A stretch of 64,000 bases of DNA from Lachnospiraceae bacterium (GCA_024699325.1 JAILPS010000054.1:1-64000); one strand, 5' to 3'. Counted from the first letter of the stretch, positions 28,132-38,188 are shown. The notes: a model not told the origin generated them from the sequence alone. A program made the numbers and translations.

Positions 28132-29259
28132 ATGAAAACATTTACAAATATGGTGGACTATGTTAAGAGCGAGATGGCCACGTTTTCTGAGAAGCCCTTC
28201 TGCGAGGTGGACAGCGTGGTTTTAAGCTGGCTTGTGTATCTGCATTTTGAGCAGACGAAGGAGCTCACCGCCTCTTCGAAGGGGATGGATATAAGGCAGG
28301 CCTTCCACGCGGAGCGGTTTGACGACATGCTCGTAAATGTGTGGACGCCGAAGGAGACGATAGAGCTTCTTGGGGCGGTGGTCGCAAGCCCCAGGTTTAG
28401 GAATATTAAAATGTACTATTACAGGGAGGAGCTAGACGCCCAGAGCGGCACACAGTTTGGCGCGGTGGTGTATAAGCTTCTGCCGGACCTTGCGTACGTG
28501 GCTTTTCGCGGGACGGACTGGTCGATTGTGGGCTGGGAGGAGGATTTTAAGCTGGCGCTTAGCGGGCCCATACCAAGCCAGAAGCTGGCGCTTGACTATC
28601 TTCGCATGGTCGCTCCGAAGTTTAAGGGGCGCCTGATCATCGGTGGCCACTCCAAGGGAGGCAACTTAGCGGTCTACAGCGCAGCATTTTGCTCGCCAAA
28701 GCTTCAGAGCAGGATAGTAAACATCTATTCCCACGACGGACCGGGCTTCATGGAAAGCGAGCTTAAGAGCGCGGGATTTAAGAGAATTAAGGACAGGATA
28801 TTAAAAACTGTGCCGCAGGATTCGTTCTTCGGGCTTATATTTAAGGAGGAGTGCGAATACAGGGTGGTGGACAGCAATGCATTTGCAGTAAACCAGCACA
28901 ATCCCATGAGCTGGAGAGTCACAGACGGTGATTTTGCGCTGCAAAATGATGTCACGGGGGCAGCTAAGCTGCTTCGCGAGAAGATGAACACCTGGATTGA
29001 CGGGCTTAGCCAGGAGGATAGAAAGAAATTCATCGACACGGTGTTCGGAATGCTCTACAAGACGGGGGTTAAGAGTTTTGACGAGCTGGCCGACGACCCG
29101 AAGAAGTACATTCCTATTGTAATGAAGACCATCGGAGAGATGGACAAGGAGACCCAGAAGTTCGTGACGCATCTTGTTAAACAGCTTATATTTGGCGGTA
29201 GAAAGGTCGACAAGAATCAGAAGGAATGGAAGGACAGTTTTCTGCACACGATTGCATAA
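28132..29259 (+). CDS. DUF2974 (Mbeg1-like) lipase-fold protein
   Basis: 375 residues from the ATG at 28132 (AGAGGTGAC upstream); the frame extends 12 codons further up without a ribosome site. Lipase-like features are YVAFRGTDWSIVGWEEDF (oxyanion region) and the nucleophile elbow GGHSKGGNLAVY with Ser174. No signal peptide, so cytoplasmic. The family is common in Lachnospiraceae and its substrates are not established. Confidence 0.85.
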   Translation: MKTFTNMVDYVKSEMATFSEKPFCEVDSVVLSWLVYLHFEQTKELTASSKGMDIRQAFHAERFDDMLVNVWTPKETIELLGAVVASPRFRNIKMYYYREELDAQSGTQFGAVVYKLLPDLAYVAFRGTDWSIVGWEEDFKLALSGPIPSQKLALDYLRMVAPKFKGRLIIGGHSKGGNLAVYSAAFCSPKLQSRIVNIYSHDGPGFMESELKSAGFKRIKDRILKTVPQDSFFGLIFKEECEYRVVDSNAFAVNQHNPMSWRVTDGDFALQNDVTGAAKLLREKMNTWIDGLSQEDRKKFIDTVFGMLYKTGVKSFDELADDPKKYIPIVMKTIGEMDKETQKFVTHLVKQLIFGGRKVDKNQKEWKDSFLHTIA

Positions 29260-29336
29260 GGACTAGAAAGTGATGTAAAAAAAGGCAAATTCTTGATGCA
29301 ACAGCATCTTGTTAATAACGCGATTATGTAATAAAA

Positions 29337-29342
29337 TATAAT
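29337..29342 (+). promoter_or_regulatory. Possible -10 element of the large GH5 gene
   Basis: TATAAT lies 45 bp before the start. No convincing -35 at 16-18 bp is visible. Confidence 0.35.
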
Positions 29343-29386
29343 CATCTTATAACGGCCTTAGGCCACAAACCAGAAGGAGAGATTCT

Positions 29387-31822
29387 ATGAGAGACATGAA
29401 GAAGTGTGCGAGCGCGTTTTTGGCGTTTGCCATGGTCGCATCCCTTGCAGGATGTGACTCGGGTTCTGATGAGAAGACCACCACGACGGCTAAGCAGGAG
29501 GAGACAACCGCATCAGCCGTGGCAGAGGAGTCAACTGCATCAGAAGAGACAACAGCTACCGAGGAGACAACTGCCACTGAGGAGACAACCGAGGCAGTTC
29601 CTGTGGACGGCAACTATATCGACCTTGCGTTGAATGTTTATTTTAACGACTCAGACCACAGCTACTACGCTAACGAGGAGGGCGCCTCTGTCAGAATCAC
29701 AGAGGATGGACAGTACACAGTAGTATTTGACTGCGCTACAGACCTCTCAAGTAACGCGACAGATGCGGGCGTAAGCGCATTGGTAAACCTTACAGCTATC
29801 TATGTGAAGGATGCCGGAGTTGCATCAGGCAACCAGTCACCACTTAAGGCTGCCAATATTATGTATGACAAGATTGTCGTAGACGGCACAGAGCTTACAA
29901 TCACCATGACAGAGCCCAAGTCAGCATTTAAGGCAAGCGGTGTGTTTGACACCAACGACCCGATAAACGGCTGGGACGGCTCATGCGTTCTTGAGGTATC
30001 TACAGACACAGCTAACCACGTGGCTAACTTCAGCACAGTTGAGAACCCTGCCAAGATCGAGCTCACATTTACACTTTCAGACATGAACTGGACAGGTGTT
30101 GAGGATAACACGGGCGACGACGTTGTCAGCGACAACACATATGTCAACACAGCGAAGTTCTCAGATATGGACTTCACAGATTACACAGCACTTGAGCTGT
30201 CAGTTCTCATGGGCAACGGTATCAACCTTGGAAACACCATGGAGGCTTATGGCCGTGCAACACTTGGAACCGGCGCTTCAGTTTCATCTTATGAGACATA
30301 CTGGGGTCAGCCTGTGACAACAGCTGCCATGGTTCAGGGCATGAAGAACTGCGGTTTCGACAACATCCGTATCCCGATCGCATGGACCAACGCCATGGAT
30401 TACGAGAATGGCGATTACACAATCAACGAGGAGTATATGGACAGAATCCAGGAGCTCGTTGACTACGCTATCGACGCTGAGATGTTCGTAATCATCAACG
30501 ACCACTGGGATGGTGGCTGGTGGGCTAAGTTTGGTTCATCAGAGCAGGCAGATGTGGATGCAGCATTTGAAATGTACACACAGATGTGGCAGCAGATCTG
30601 CGAGAGATTCAAGGATTACAACGACATGCTCATATTCGAGTCAGCTAACGAGGAGTTTGGCGAGGGCTTAAACAACAATTCTATTTGGCCAACATCAGGT
30701 TATCTCTCAGCTGACGGTCTCTATGAGATGACCAACAAGATCAACCAGACATTTGTGGATGTTGTTCGCGCAAGCGGCGGCAACAACGACGACAGATTCC
30801 TTCTGATCGCCGGCTACAACACAGACATTGACAAGACATGCGATGATCGCTTCGTAATGCCTACAGATACAGCAAACAGCAAGTTATTCCTCTCTGTTCA
30901 CTACTACACACCTTGGAATTACTGCGGTGTTGAAAAGGATTCAAGATGGGGACTTAAGTCTGAGTACGAATTCATCACAGAGCAGATTGCGAAGATGACT
31001 AAGTTCACAGATCAGGGCTACGGCATCATCATCGGCGAGTATGCAGCGCTTCCATATTGGGAGGACAACGAGCCACATTTAAAGAGCAACACATACGAGT
31101 TCACCAAGGCAGTGCTTGATATCTGCGATATCAACAACTTCGTTCCGGTTCTCTGGAGCTGTAACGACCTGTACAAGAAGGATACTCTTAACATGGCTTC
31201 AGACGAGCTCACTAAGCTCTACACATCAAGATGCTACGCCGAGGAGGTTGCAGCAGGTGATGGTTACTTAGACGCAGTCGCAGCATCTCTTGCAGATGAC
31301 ACAGCTAACGCTCTTGAGAAGTGGCCGGGCGTTGTTGAGGTTGAAAAGGGAACACCAATGGCATGGATCATGTGGAACGGCGGTGCCGGCACATACAGCG
31401 TTGGCGATACCTACAACCCTTCAGACAACACAGACGGCATCACAGCTACAGATGTTTTAGTTGAGGGCGCAGGCACATACACAGTAAGCCTTGATTTTGC
31501 AGGCGGAAACACAGGTCTTACATTCGCTGCACTTGCAATCAACTCAGCAGAGACTAAGTGGCCGGTCGGCATCATCGACATTAAGGAGATCTTAATCGAC
31601 GGCGAGCCTGCAACACTTATCGCTAAGCCATACACAAGCTCAGACGATAAGATTACAACCAGAGTCAACCTTATCAATGATTGGGTAACTAAGATTCCGA
31701 TGAATGCGAGAACAGTAGACGGCGATTTCACAGACTGCAGCGCAACCATCCTTGATAAGACAGCTCTTGTCGACATCAAGAACATCACAATCACATTTGA
31801 ATTTATTGTTTTCGAGGAATAA
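29387..31822 (+). CDS. Large GH5 lipoprotein with flanking beta-sandwich-like domains
   Basis: 811 residues behind AGAAGGAG. Lipobox LAGC (Cys23); a T/E/A linker (about 30-75) with a repeated TEETTA motif; an uncharacterised beta-rich domain (about 78-270) that may bind carbohydrate; a GH5 catalytic domain (about 285-640) with GINLGNTMEA, YWGQPVTT, Asn421-Glu422 in SANEEF and nucleophile Glu551 in IIGEYAA; and a second beta-rich domain (about 690-811). The usual Pro after the acid/base Glu is another Glu. It is likely a cell-surface endo-beta-glucanase or related enzyme; substrate not provable here. Confidence 0.9.
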   Translation: MRDMKKCASAFLAFAMVASLAGCDSGSDEKTTTTAKQEETTASAVAEESTASEETTATEETTATEETTEAVPVDGNYIDLALNVYFNDSDHSYYANEEGASVRITEDGQYTVVFDCATDLSSNATDAGVSALVNLTAIYVKDAGVASGNQSPLKAANIMYDKIVVDGTELTITMTEPKSAFKASGVFDTNDPINGWDGSCVLEVSTDTANHVANFSTVENPAKIELTFTLSDMNWTGVEDNTGDDVVSDNTYVNTAKFSDMDFTDYTALELSVLMGNGINLGNTMEAYGRATLGTGASVSSYETYWGQPVTTAAMVQGMKNCGFDNIRIPIAWTNAMDYENGDYTINEEYMDRIQELVDYAIDAEMFVIINDHWDGGWWAKFGSSEQADVDAAFEMYTQMWQQICERFKDYNDMLIFESANEEFGEGLNNNSIWPTSGYLSADGLYEMTNKINQTFVDVVRASGGNNDDRFLLIAGYNTDIDKTCDDRFVMPTDTANSKLFLSVHYYTPWNYCGVEKDSRWGLKSEYEFITEQIAKMTKFTDQGYGIIIGEYAALPYWEDNEPHLKSNTYEFTKAVLDICDINNFVPVLWSCNDLYKKDTLNMASDELTKLYTSRCYAEEVAAGDGYLDAVAASLADDTANALEKWPGVVEVEKGTPMAWIMWNGGAGTYSVGDTYNPSDNTDGITATDVLVEGAGTYTVSLDFAGGNTGLTFAALAINSAETKWPVGIIDIKEILIDGEPATLIAKPYTSSDDKITTRVNLINDWVTKIPMNARTVDGDFTDCSATILDKTALVDIKNITITFEFIVFEE

Positions 31823-31844
31823 TTGATTTATAGTTTTCATAAGC

Positions 31845-31878
31845 GAAGGACCCCATGGCAAATGCCATGGGGTCCTTC
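31845..31878. terminator. Long perfect hairpin between convergent GH5 and purF
   Basis: A 16-bp perfect stem (GAAGGACCCCATGGCA and its complement) with an AA loop. There is no good T-run on either side, but its strength and position between convergent genes suggest transcription end or RNA stabilisation. Confidence 0.7.
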
Positions 31879-31940
31879 ATTGTGCGCCTCGCGGCACACT
31901 TGGGGTATGTATAAGCCAGGTTTTAGCCTGACTTTCAGGT

Positions 31941-33320
31941 CTATACAGGATATTTGCCGCTGAAGCATGCGGTGCATACGCCTAAGTCGCCGGTCATCCG
32001 GCTTAGGTCTTCGAGCTTCATGTAGCCTAAGGAGTCCGCGCCAATCTGCTTGCAGATCTCGTCCACGCTCAGGCGGTCGGCGATAAGCTGGGAGTTGTCG
32101 GGCACGTCCGTGCCGTAGTAGCAGGGGTATAAAAAGGGCGGTGAGGATATTCTGACGTGTACCTCCTTCGCGCCTGCCTTTCTAAGCATGTTTATAAGGT
32201 TTTTGATGGTTGTGCCGCGGACAATCGAATCGTCGGTCAGGACGATGCGCTTACCCCTGACGGCCTCCTCGATGACGCTCAGTTTTATGTGTACGGCGCT
32301 CACGCGCTGCTCCTGGGTGGGTTTTATAAATGTTCTGCCGACATAGCTGTTTTTGTGAAATACGTTGGCGTAGGGGATGCCGGAATAGTGGGCATAGCCG
32401 TAGGCTGCGGTCAGGCCGGAGTCGGGCACGCCGGCCACGATGTCTGCATCCACAGGGTAGGCTTTGGCGAGCGCCTCGCCGCCGCGGTATCTGGCGCCGT
32501 AGATTCCCACGCCGTCCATTTTCGAATCCAGTCTCGCAAAGTAAATGTATTCAAATATGCAGTGGGCGCATTTGCCGCCGCAAAGAGATGTGTCGGACTT
32601 GATGCCGTCCTTGGAGAGAGTAACGATCTCTCCCGGGCGTATGTCGCGGACGAACTCTGCGTCGACGCTGCTGAGCGCGCAGCTCTCGCTGGCTAAGACA
32701 TATGCGCCGTCCTTGCGGCCCAAGCACAGTGGTTTTAAGCCAAATGGATCACGCATGGCCACGAGTTTCCTGGGGCTCATGATTATAACGGCGTAGCCGC
32801 CCTTTAAATGAGCGGAGGCGCGCTTGACAGCCTCCTCTATGGATGATGCCTCGGAGCGCTCCTTGGCGATAAGGCATGCTAAGACCTCGGAATCCGTGGT
32901 TCCACGAAAGACGCTTCCGTGATCAAATAGGTAGTGTCTTAGCTCCTCACAGTTTACGATATTGCCGTTGTGGACAAGCGCCAGCGTGCCCTTCAGATAG
33001 TAAAATGACAGCGGCTGGGCGTTGTTTAAGTTGCTCTCGCCGGTGGTTGAGTAGCGCACATGGCCGACGCCGATATTGCCGGTCAGCCTGTCTAACTCAT
33101 GATGGCCGAAGACCTCGCTGACAAGCCCCATATCCTTATGGATGTCCAAGTTTCCTCTGGGGCCGTCCGTTTTGCAGACCGCAATTCCTGCGGATTCCTG
33201 ACCCCTGTGCTGCAGAGCCATCAGACCATAGTATATCTCCTGCGCGACATTGACACCCGGCTCATGCCAGATGCCGAAAACACCGCACTCCTCATGTAAC
33301 GAATCGTCAAACATTTTCAT
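31941..33320 (-). CDS. purF: Amidophosphoribosyltransferase PurF
   Basis: First committed step of purine synthesis: PRPP + glutamine to phosphoribosylamine. 459 residues with a short propeptide ahead of catalytic Cys12 (LHEE-CGVFGIW), the Ntn-type glutaminase domain (HNGNIVNCEELR, GHVRYSTTG) and the PRTase motif VLTDDSIVRGTT. The other pur genes are not adjacent. A promoter and a terminator-like hairpin lie in its 138-bp upstream gap. Confidence 0.97.
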   Translation of the reverse strand: MKMFDDSLHEECGVFGIWHEPGVNVAQEIYYGLMALQHRGQESAGIAVCKTDGPRGNLDIHKDMGLVSEVFGHHELDRLTGNIGVGHVRYSTTGESNLNNAQPLSFYYLKGTLALVHNGNIVNCEELRHYLFDHGSVFRGTTDSEVLACLIAKERSEASSIEEAVKRASAHLKGGYAVIIMSPRKLVAMRDPFGLKPLCLGRKDGAYVLASESCALSSVDAEFVRDIRPGEIVTLSKDGIKSDTSLCGGKCAHCIFEYIYFARLDSKMDGVGIYGARYRGGEALAKAYPVDADIVAGVPDSGLTAAYGYAHYSGIPYANVFHKNSYVGRTFIKPTQEQRVSAVHIKLSVIEEAVRGKRIVLTDDSIVRGTTIKNLINMLRKAGAKEVHVRISSPPFLYPCYYGTDVPDNSQLIADRLSVDEICKQIGADSLGYMKLEDLSRMTGDLGVCTACFSGKYPV

Positions 33321-33355
33321 GGCATACCCCTAAATCTAAGTCTCGCGAATCGAAA

Positions 33356-33389
33356 AAGGGCGCTTCGACCCCTTGGTCGAAGCGCCCTT
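33356..33389 (-). terminator. Terminator-like hairpin in the purF leader
   Basis: AAGGGCGCTTCGACC pairs perfectly with GGTCGAAGCGCCCTT (15 bp), followed on the minus strand by TTTTTCG. It may end the upstream hydrolase transcript, but the promoter at 33405-33433 lies between that gene and the hairpin, so it also lies within the purF leader. Confidence 0.85.
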
Positions 33390-33404
33390 GCTTTCACAAA
33401 AGAA

Positions 33405-33433
33405 AATATATATTACCAAAAGGGATTAGTCAA
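33405..33433 (-). promoter_or_regulatory. Promoter upstream of purF
   Basis: TTGACT (33428-33433), 17 bp, TATATT (33405-33410) on the minus strand. Predicted leader of about 78 nt that contains the terminator-like hairpin. No purine riboswitch core was recognised. Confidence 0.65.
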
Positions 33434-33458
33434 GTAAAAATTCAGCCCCCGGGGTCAT

Positions 33459-34400
33459 TTATGAGAATTCCCTGAAGAATTCCTCCACTGCCGCATAGTA
33501 GGCATCGTGGTCGACTAAGTCGCTCATACAGTGGTCGGCACCCTTGACGATGAGAAGCTTCTTCGGGGATGCGCAGGCCTCATAGTCCTCCATAGTCATC
33601 TCCATGGGCACGAAGCCGTCCGCGTCGCCGTGTATGAAGAGGATGGGCTTGGTCGCGCACTTCAGGGCTGTGAGAGCCGAAAAGCTACTCACGTCAACCC
33701 CTGTTCTTCGCCTGATCATGCGGATTACGCTGTCCACAAAGGGATGTGCGGGGAGATGTGCGCTGTTTTCACAGAAGTGTGAGAGCATCTTCACGGGGTC
33801 GGAAAAACCGCAGTCGGCGATTATGCCTGCAACCTCATCCGGCAGAGGTTTGCCGGCGGCCATCATGACCGTGGAAGCGCCCATGGAGCGGCCGTAAATG
33901 TAGATTGGCAGGCCGTCAGGCTTATTCTTTATAAGATAATCAACCCACACGGGAACGTCTAAATGTTCTGACACGCCAAAGCCCATGAAATCGCCCTCGC
34001 TGTTGCCCTGGCTTCTCTGTTCCACGAGCAAAATGTTGCAGTTTCTGTCCAACAGATTCCTAGAGGGAACGGCGAAATCGTAGTACCATTTGGCTCTCCA
34101 GCCGTGGAAACATATCACGGTGCGCTTTGCATTTGCGGCGGGGAAGTAGTGGCCGCGAAGCTTAAGCCCTTCAGGGTTTGTGATGTCAATCACCTCGTGC
34201 TCTGTCTCTAACAGCCACTTCTTGCCCGCAAGCACCTGATCTCTGTAGTCCGTGTTATCCGCGAAGCCGTCGTCCGGCGCCACAGGCTTGAATCTCGCGT
34301 TAAAGCCAAGCTTGAAAAAATAATCTATAACATAGTAGTACGCACCTGCAGCGCATGCCGCGGCGCCAAGACCTAAAATAACGGGCAGTTTTTTGCTCAT
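33459..34400 (-). CDS. Membrane-anchored alpha/beta hydrolase
   Basis: 313 residues from ATG at 34398-34400 (AAGGAGG upstream). One N-terminal membrane segment (about 6-30), then an alpha/beta hydrolase domain: HGWRAKWYYD, nucleophile elbow GRSMGAS with Ser172, FIHGDADGFVP with the acid residue, and GADHC with the histidine. The family includes peptidase S9-like and BAAT-like esterases (YqkD type). Substrate unknown. Confidence 0.9.
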   Translation of the reverse strand: MSKKLPVILGLGAAACAAGAYYYVIDYFFKLGFNARFKPVAPDDGFADNTDYRDQVLAGKKWLLETEHEVIDITNPEGLKLRGHYFPAANAKRTVICFHGWRAKWYYDFAVPSRNLLDRNCNILLVEQRSQGNSEGDFMGFGVSEHLDVPVWVDYLIKNKPDGLPIYIYGRSMGASTVMMAAGKPLPDEVAGIIADCGFSDPVKMLSHFCENSAHLPAHPFVDSVIRMIRRRTGVDVSSFSALTALKCATKPILFIHGDADGFVPMEMTMEDYEACASPKKLLIVKGADHCMSDLVDHDAYYAAVEEFFREFS

Positions 34401-34653
34401 ATGAAACCTCCTTATATTCACGAAATGTAATTATAAATATTATAACATTGAGGCACGGGCAATTCAAATTAAAAAACTGGGAAGAATAATTGCACAATTG
34501 CCATTATTGGCAGTTTACAAAGAAGAGAAAAAACGATATATTAATATTGTATTGTTTCGTCGATATGATAGTGTAGGTTTATATTTTGACGATGAGGGGG
34601 TCTGGGGCGTTCCGGACTTATAAAACTATATAACGATTAAAGGAGAGAAAACT

Positions 34654-35277
34654 ATGGGATTATTTGACAGCATCAAGAGTGCAATCAAATCAGACATCAC
34701 AAGAGAAGTGAGAAACGGCGTGAACAAGATGGTTAACAACGCCGAGAAGGGTGTCAAGAACGCTATTGGCAAGGGCAAGAACCGCTCTGTCAAGTTCACA
34801 TTTAACGATTATCCTAAGACACTGGCTGAGCTTCAGGCACTTCCTGAGGCTGACTTAAACACAGCATTTAAGACGACAGCGCTGGTGTGCATCACACTTA
34901 TGAACTATGAGCAGAACCCTGAGGAGACCCTTAAAATGCTGGACTTCTTAAACGGACCGAACTCTGTTGAGGGTCACGAGAGACAGTTTATCAAGGAGTA
35001 CTTAGGGCCGAAGATGTACAAGATCAGATCATTCTTCGAGGGCTCAACACCTGAGAACGACTACACACCTAACAAGCCATATGTGATCACAGTTAAGGAG
35101 AATCCATACTCCTTCGACAACGAGGACTGGGCTACACTGTGGGTTAAGAGCTCAGGCGCTGACAGCGACCGCCAGATTATCCTTCGCCGCAAGCCATCCA
35201 CCAACCAGTGGTTCTACACGGAGATCCAGATACTTGGAGACATCAGAACTCCTGTGTCAGACAATCCATGGGCATAG
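34654..35277 (+). CDS. DUF6935 family protein
   Basis: 207 residues. A helical, basic N-terminus (MGLFDSIKSAIKSDI...) precedes the domain with FNDYPKTLAELQALPEADL, LDFLNGPNSVEGHERQFIKE, SFFEGSTPENDYTP and the end DIRTPVSDNPWA, which I recognise as the DUF6935 pattern. No signal peptide or membrane segment. Function unknown. It stands alone between diverging and converging neighbours. The 253-bp upstream gap is AT-rich with no clear promoter pair. Confidence 0.8.
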   Translation: MGLFDSIKSAIKSDITREVRNGVNKMVNNAEKGVKNAIGKGKNRSVKFTFNDYPKTLAELQALPEADLNTAFKTTALVCITLMNYEQNPEETLKMLDFLNGPNSVEGHERQFIKEYLGPKMYKIRSFFEGSTPENDYTPNKPYVITVKENPYSFDNEDWATLWVKSSGADSDRQIILRRKPSTNQWFYTEIQILGDIRTPVSDNPWA

Positions 35278-35307
35278 GCGCAGCATTTCAAACATTATGA
35301 TATAAGA

Positions 35308-35339
35308 AAACCGGAGGCAGATTAAATCGCCTCCGGTTT
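35308..35339. terminator. Bidirectional terminator between DUF6935 and cellobiose phosphorylase genes
   Basis: AAACCGGAGGC pairs with GCCTCCGGTTT (11 bp) around AGATTAAATC. T-rich DNA follows on both strands. Confidence 0.88.
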
Positions 35340-35349
35340 GTTGTTATTA

Positions 35350-37830
35350 TTAACCTAAAACAATCTCAACGTCGTGTGAGCCGGCGCCCATTACAGGGAT
35401 GATGCAGCCGTCTACGGCCTTACCGTCAACTGTCATGGACTTAACGCCCTTATTCACGTGAGCAGGGTTCTTGATGGTGATGTTGTATGTGCCACCGCGG
35501 AACTTCCTTGTCGCGGTGAAGCCATCCCATGCTGCCGGAATAGAAGGATCAACCTGTAATCCGTCGAAGTCTGGCTTGATGCCTAAGATGTACTGGCTGA
35601 TTGCAACCATGTTCCATGCTGCTGTACCTGTAAGCCAAGAGTTCTTGCCCTGTCCGAAGTGATCGCCTGTCATGCCGATGTCGCTTCCGGCATCCTTGCC
35701 GCCGATCATCTGACCGTAAACATATGGCTCGGTCTTGTGGATGTCTGATGTCTCCTCTGTAAATGCAGGAGCAATCTTGGAATAGTACTCAAATGCCTTC
35801 TCGCCGCGGCCTGCGTAAGCCTCTGCACAGATGATCCATGCGTTGTTGTGCGTGAAGATGCCGGCATTTTCCTTATATCCGCCCGGATATGTGGAAATCT
35901 CACCGTACTGGATGTAGTACTTGGTGAATGCTGGGTTGTTGAGAACCAGACCGTACTGGGTGTTCAGGTACTTATCGATAGAGTTGAGAGTCTTGATGTC
36001 AGCGCCCTCGTCCTTACCGATCTCGCTCATTACCGCGAAGCCCTGTGGCTCGATGAAGATCTTGCCCTCCTCGCACTCCTTAGAGCCCATCTTCTCGCCG
36101 TTTGCGTCGTATGCGCGAAGGAACCAGTCTCCGTCAAATGCGCTGGCCATAACGTTCTTCTTCATCTTGTCGATCTCTGCCTGAGCAGCAGCAGCCTCGT
36201 CTGCGAGACCCTTGTGCTCTAAGATGCCTACGAAGTTAGGTCCGACATATGTGAAGAGTGTGGCAACCATTACAGACTCTGCAACCTTAGAGTAGCCGCC
36301 CTCTGCAGCAAACTTAGGGTTTGTGTATGTCTGGAAGCTCTCTCCAGGTGTGTCTGAGAAGCATGATAAGTTGATACAGTCGTTCCAGTCTGCGCGCATT
36401 GCAAGAGGAAGGCCGTGAGGACCTAAGTTGTTTACAATGTGGTAGAAGGAAGCCTTGAGATGCTCGAGCATGGTGGCTGCCTTAGACTCGTCGTTGTCGT
36501 AAGGAACCATCTCGTCGAGGATTGTCCAGTCGCCTGTCTCCTTGATGTATGAGCCAACTGAGAGGATCATCCACAGAGGATCGTCTGAGAAATCTCCGCC
36601 GATGTCTGAGTTACCCTTCTTGGTGAGTGGCTGATACTGGTGATAGCAGCCGCCGTCAGGAAGCTGTGTTGAAGCTAAATCGATGAGTCTCTCTCTTGCG
36701 CGGTCCGGAATCTGATGAACGAAGCCTAAGATATCCTGGTTTGAATCTCTGAAGCCCATTCCACGGCCGATGCCTGACTCGAAATATGATGCTGAACGCG
36801 ACAGGTTGAAGGTTACCATACACTGGTACTGGTTCCAGATGTTTACCATTCTGTCAACCTTGTCGTCAGGTGTGTTGACATTTAAAATGCCGAGGAGGTT
36901 GTCCCATGTCTCGCGAAGCTCCTTAAGTCCTGCAGCTACCTTCTCAGGAGTGTTGTACTTCTCGATCATGGCGAGAGCCTTCTCCTTGTTGATGGTCTTG
37001 CCGTCAGCCTCGAACTTCTTATCTACAGGCATCTCAACATAGCCTAAGATAAATACGAGAGTCTTGGTCTGGCCTGGAGCCAGTGTGATCTTCTTGTAGT
37101 GTGAGGCGATTGGTGACCAACCGTCTGCGAAGGAGTTAGAAGCCTTACCCGCAACCACTGCCTGAGGATCGTTGAAGCCGTTGTAGAGACCGATGAATGC
37201 GTCGCGGTCTGTGTCGTAGCCGTCGATTTCATCGTTGACTGTGTAGAATGCGAAGTGGTTTCTTCTGTCGCGGTACTCAGTCTTGTGGTAGATTGTTGAG
37301 CCACAGATCTCAACACGTCCTGTTGAGAAGTTTCTCTGGAAGTTGGTGCAGTCGTCCTGCGCATCCCACAGACACCACTCCTCGAAGGAGAAGAAGTTAA
37401 ATGTCTTGCTCTGTGATGACTCGTTGGTCAAAACAACCTGCTGAACCTCTCCGTCATAGTTCTGAGGAACGAAGAATGTAACCTCAGCTGCCAAACCGTT
37501 CTTCTTACCTGTGATTACGGTGTAGCCCATACCGTGGCGGCACTCATAGTAGTCAAGCTCTGTCTTGACAGGTGACCAGCCCGGGTTCCAGATTGTTCCG
37601 TTATCATTAATATAGAAATAACGTCCGCCCATATCGATTGGAACGTTGTTGTAGCGATAACGTGTGATTCGGCGAAGGCGAGCGTCCTTATAGAAGCTGT
37701 AGCCGCCGGCTGTGTTGGAAATTAATGAGAAAAATCCCTGTGTTCCAAGGTAGTTGATCCATGGATAAGGGGTTCTTGGAGATGTGATGACGTATTCACG
37801 CTTGGCGTCATCAAAATGACCAAATTTCAT
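35350..37830 (-). CDS. Cellobiose phosphorylase (GH94)
   Basis: Cytoplasmic phosphorolysis of cellobiose to glucose-1-phosphate and glucose, which saves ATP. The 826 residues match the family length. Typical blocks are [40 protein letters not shown] and [13 protein letters not shown]; the DWND motif (481-484) carries the general-acid Asp of GH94. No signal peptide. It fits with the surface GH5 enzymes and sugar importer nearby. A TATACT promoter with an inverted repeat upstream suggests regulation. Confidence 0.96.
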   Translation of the reverse strand: MKFGHFDDAKREYVITSPRTPYPWINYLGTQGFFSLISNTAGGYSFYKDARLRRITRYRYNNVPIDMGGRYFYINDNGTIWNPGWSPVKTELDYYECRHGMGYTVITGKKNGLAAEVTFFVPQNYDGEVQQVVLTNESSQSKTFNFFSFEEWCLWDAQDDCTNFQRNFSTGRVEICGSTIYHKTEYRDRRNHFAFYTVNDEIDGYDTDRDAFIGLYNGFNDPQAVVAGKASNSFADGWSPIASHYKKITLAPGQTKTLVFILGYVEMPVDKKFEADGKTINKEKALAMIEKYNTPEKVAAGLKELRETWDNLLGILNVNTPDDKVDRMVNIWNQYQCMVTFNLSRSASYFESGIGRGMGFRDSNQDILGFVHQIPDRARERLIDLASTQLPDGGCYHQYQPLTKKGNSDIGGDFSDDPLWMILSVGSYIKETGDWTILDEMVPYDNDESKAATMLEHLKASFYHIVNNLGPHGLPLAMRADWNDCINLSCFSDTPGESFQTYTNPKFAAEGGYSKVAESVMVATLFTYVGPNFVGILEHKGLADEAAAAQAEIDKMKKNVMASAFDGDWFLRAYDANGEKMGSKECEEGKIFIEPQGFAVMSEIGKDEGADIKTLNSIDKYLNTQYGLVLNNPAFTKYYIQYGEISTYPGGYKENAGIFTHNNAWIICAEAYAGRGEKAFEYYSKIAPAFTEETSDIHKTEPYVYGQMIGGKDAGSDIGMTGDHFGQGKNSWLTGTAAWNMVAISQYILGIKPDFDGLQVDPSIPAAWDGFTATRKFRGGTYNITIKNPAHVNKGVKSMTVDGKAVDGCIIPVMGAGSHDVEIVLG

Positions 37831-37887
37831 ATAGACCCTCCTAAGTAATTATTGCGCCGTGGGATAATCCTGCGACACTTTGGCACT

Positions 37888-37916
37888 AGTATAGCAAACA
37901 TTAAAATAAAAGTAAA
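37888..37916 (-). promoter_or_regulatory. Promoter of cellobiose phosphorylase
   Basis: TTTACT (37911-37916), 17 bp, TATACT (37888-37893) with a TG one base upstream of the -10 (extended -10). The 411-bp gap to livK also holds the inverted repeat at 37931-37957. Confidence 0.6.
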
Positions 37917-37930
37917 TCAAATATATGGGC

Positions 37931-37957
37931 TTTTCGTTACTAAAATAACTACGAAAA
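37931..37957. promoter_or_regulatory. Inverted repeat upstream of the cellobiose phosphorylase promoter
   Basis: TTTTCGT and ACGAAAA arms with a 13-bp spacer, about 15 bp upstream of the -35, a typical activator position. The string TACTAAAATAA inside it recurs at about 38067. Confidence 0.4.
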
Positions 37958-38089
37958 TTTGTTAAAGGTGTCAAAAAAGCGACATTTATCTCCTAAGTGA
38001 CTGCGCAGGACATAACTTAATAAACTGAAACTAAATAAAATAGAGGGAAATAAATGGAGGGAAATGCTACTAAAATAAAGGTTTATGGG

Positions 38090-38118
38090 TTGACAAGAAT
38101 TTGTTTAGGGGGTATATT
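38090..38118 (+). promoter_or_regulatory. Promoter of the LIV-type transporter operon
   Basis: TTGACA (38090-38095), 17 bp, TATATT (38113-38118). It leaves a leader of about 117 nt before livK. Confidence 0.85.
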
Positions 38119-38158
38119 ACGACACATAAAATAACGAACTGTTTCTGGCTAACGGGGG

Positions 38159-38188
38159 CCATTCACGGACGCACGTGGGTGGTTTTTT
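38159..38188 (+). terminator. Terminator-like hairpin in the livK leader (candidate attenuator)
   Basis: CCATTCACG pairs with CGTGGGTGG (two G-T pairs) around GACGCA and is followed by TTTTTT. It lies between a strong promoter and livK with no gene in between. It matches no riboswitch class I can name. Confidence 0.7.
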
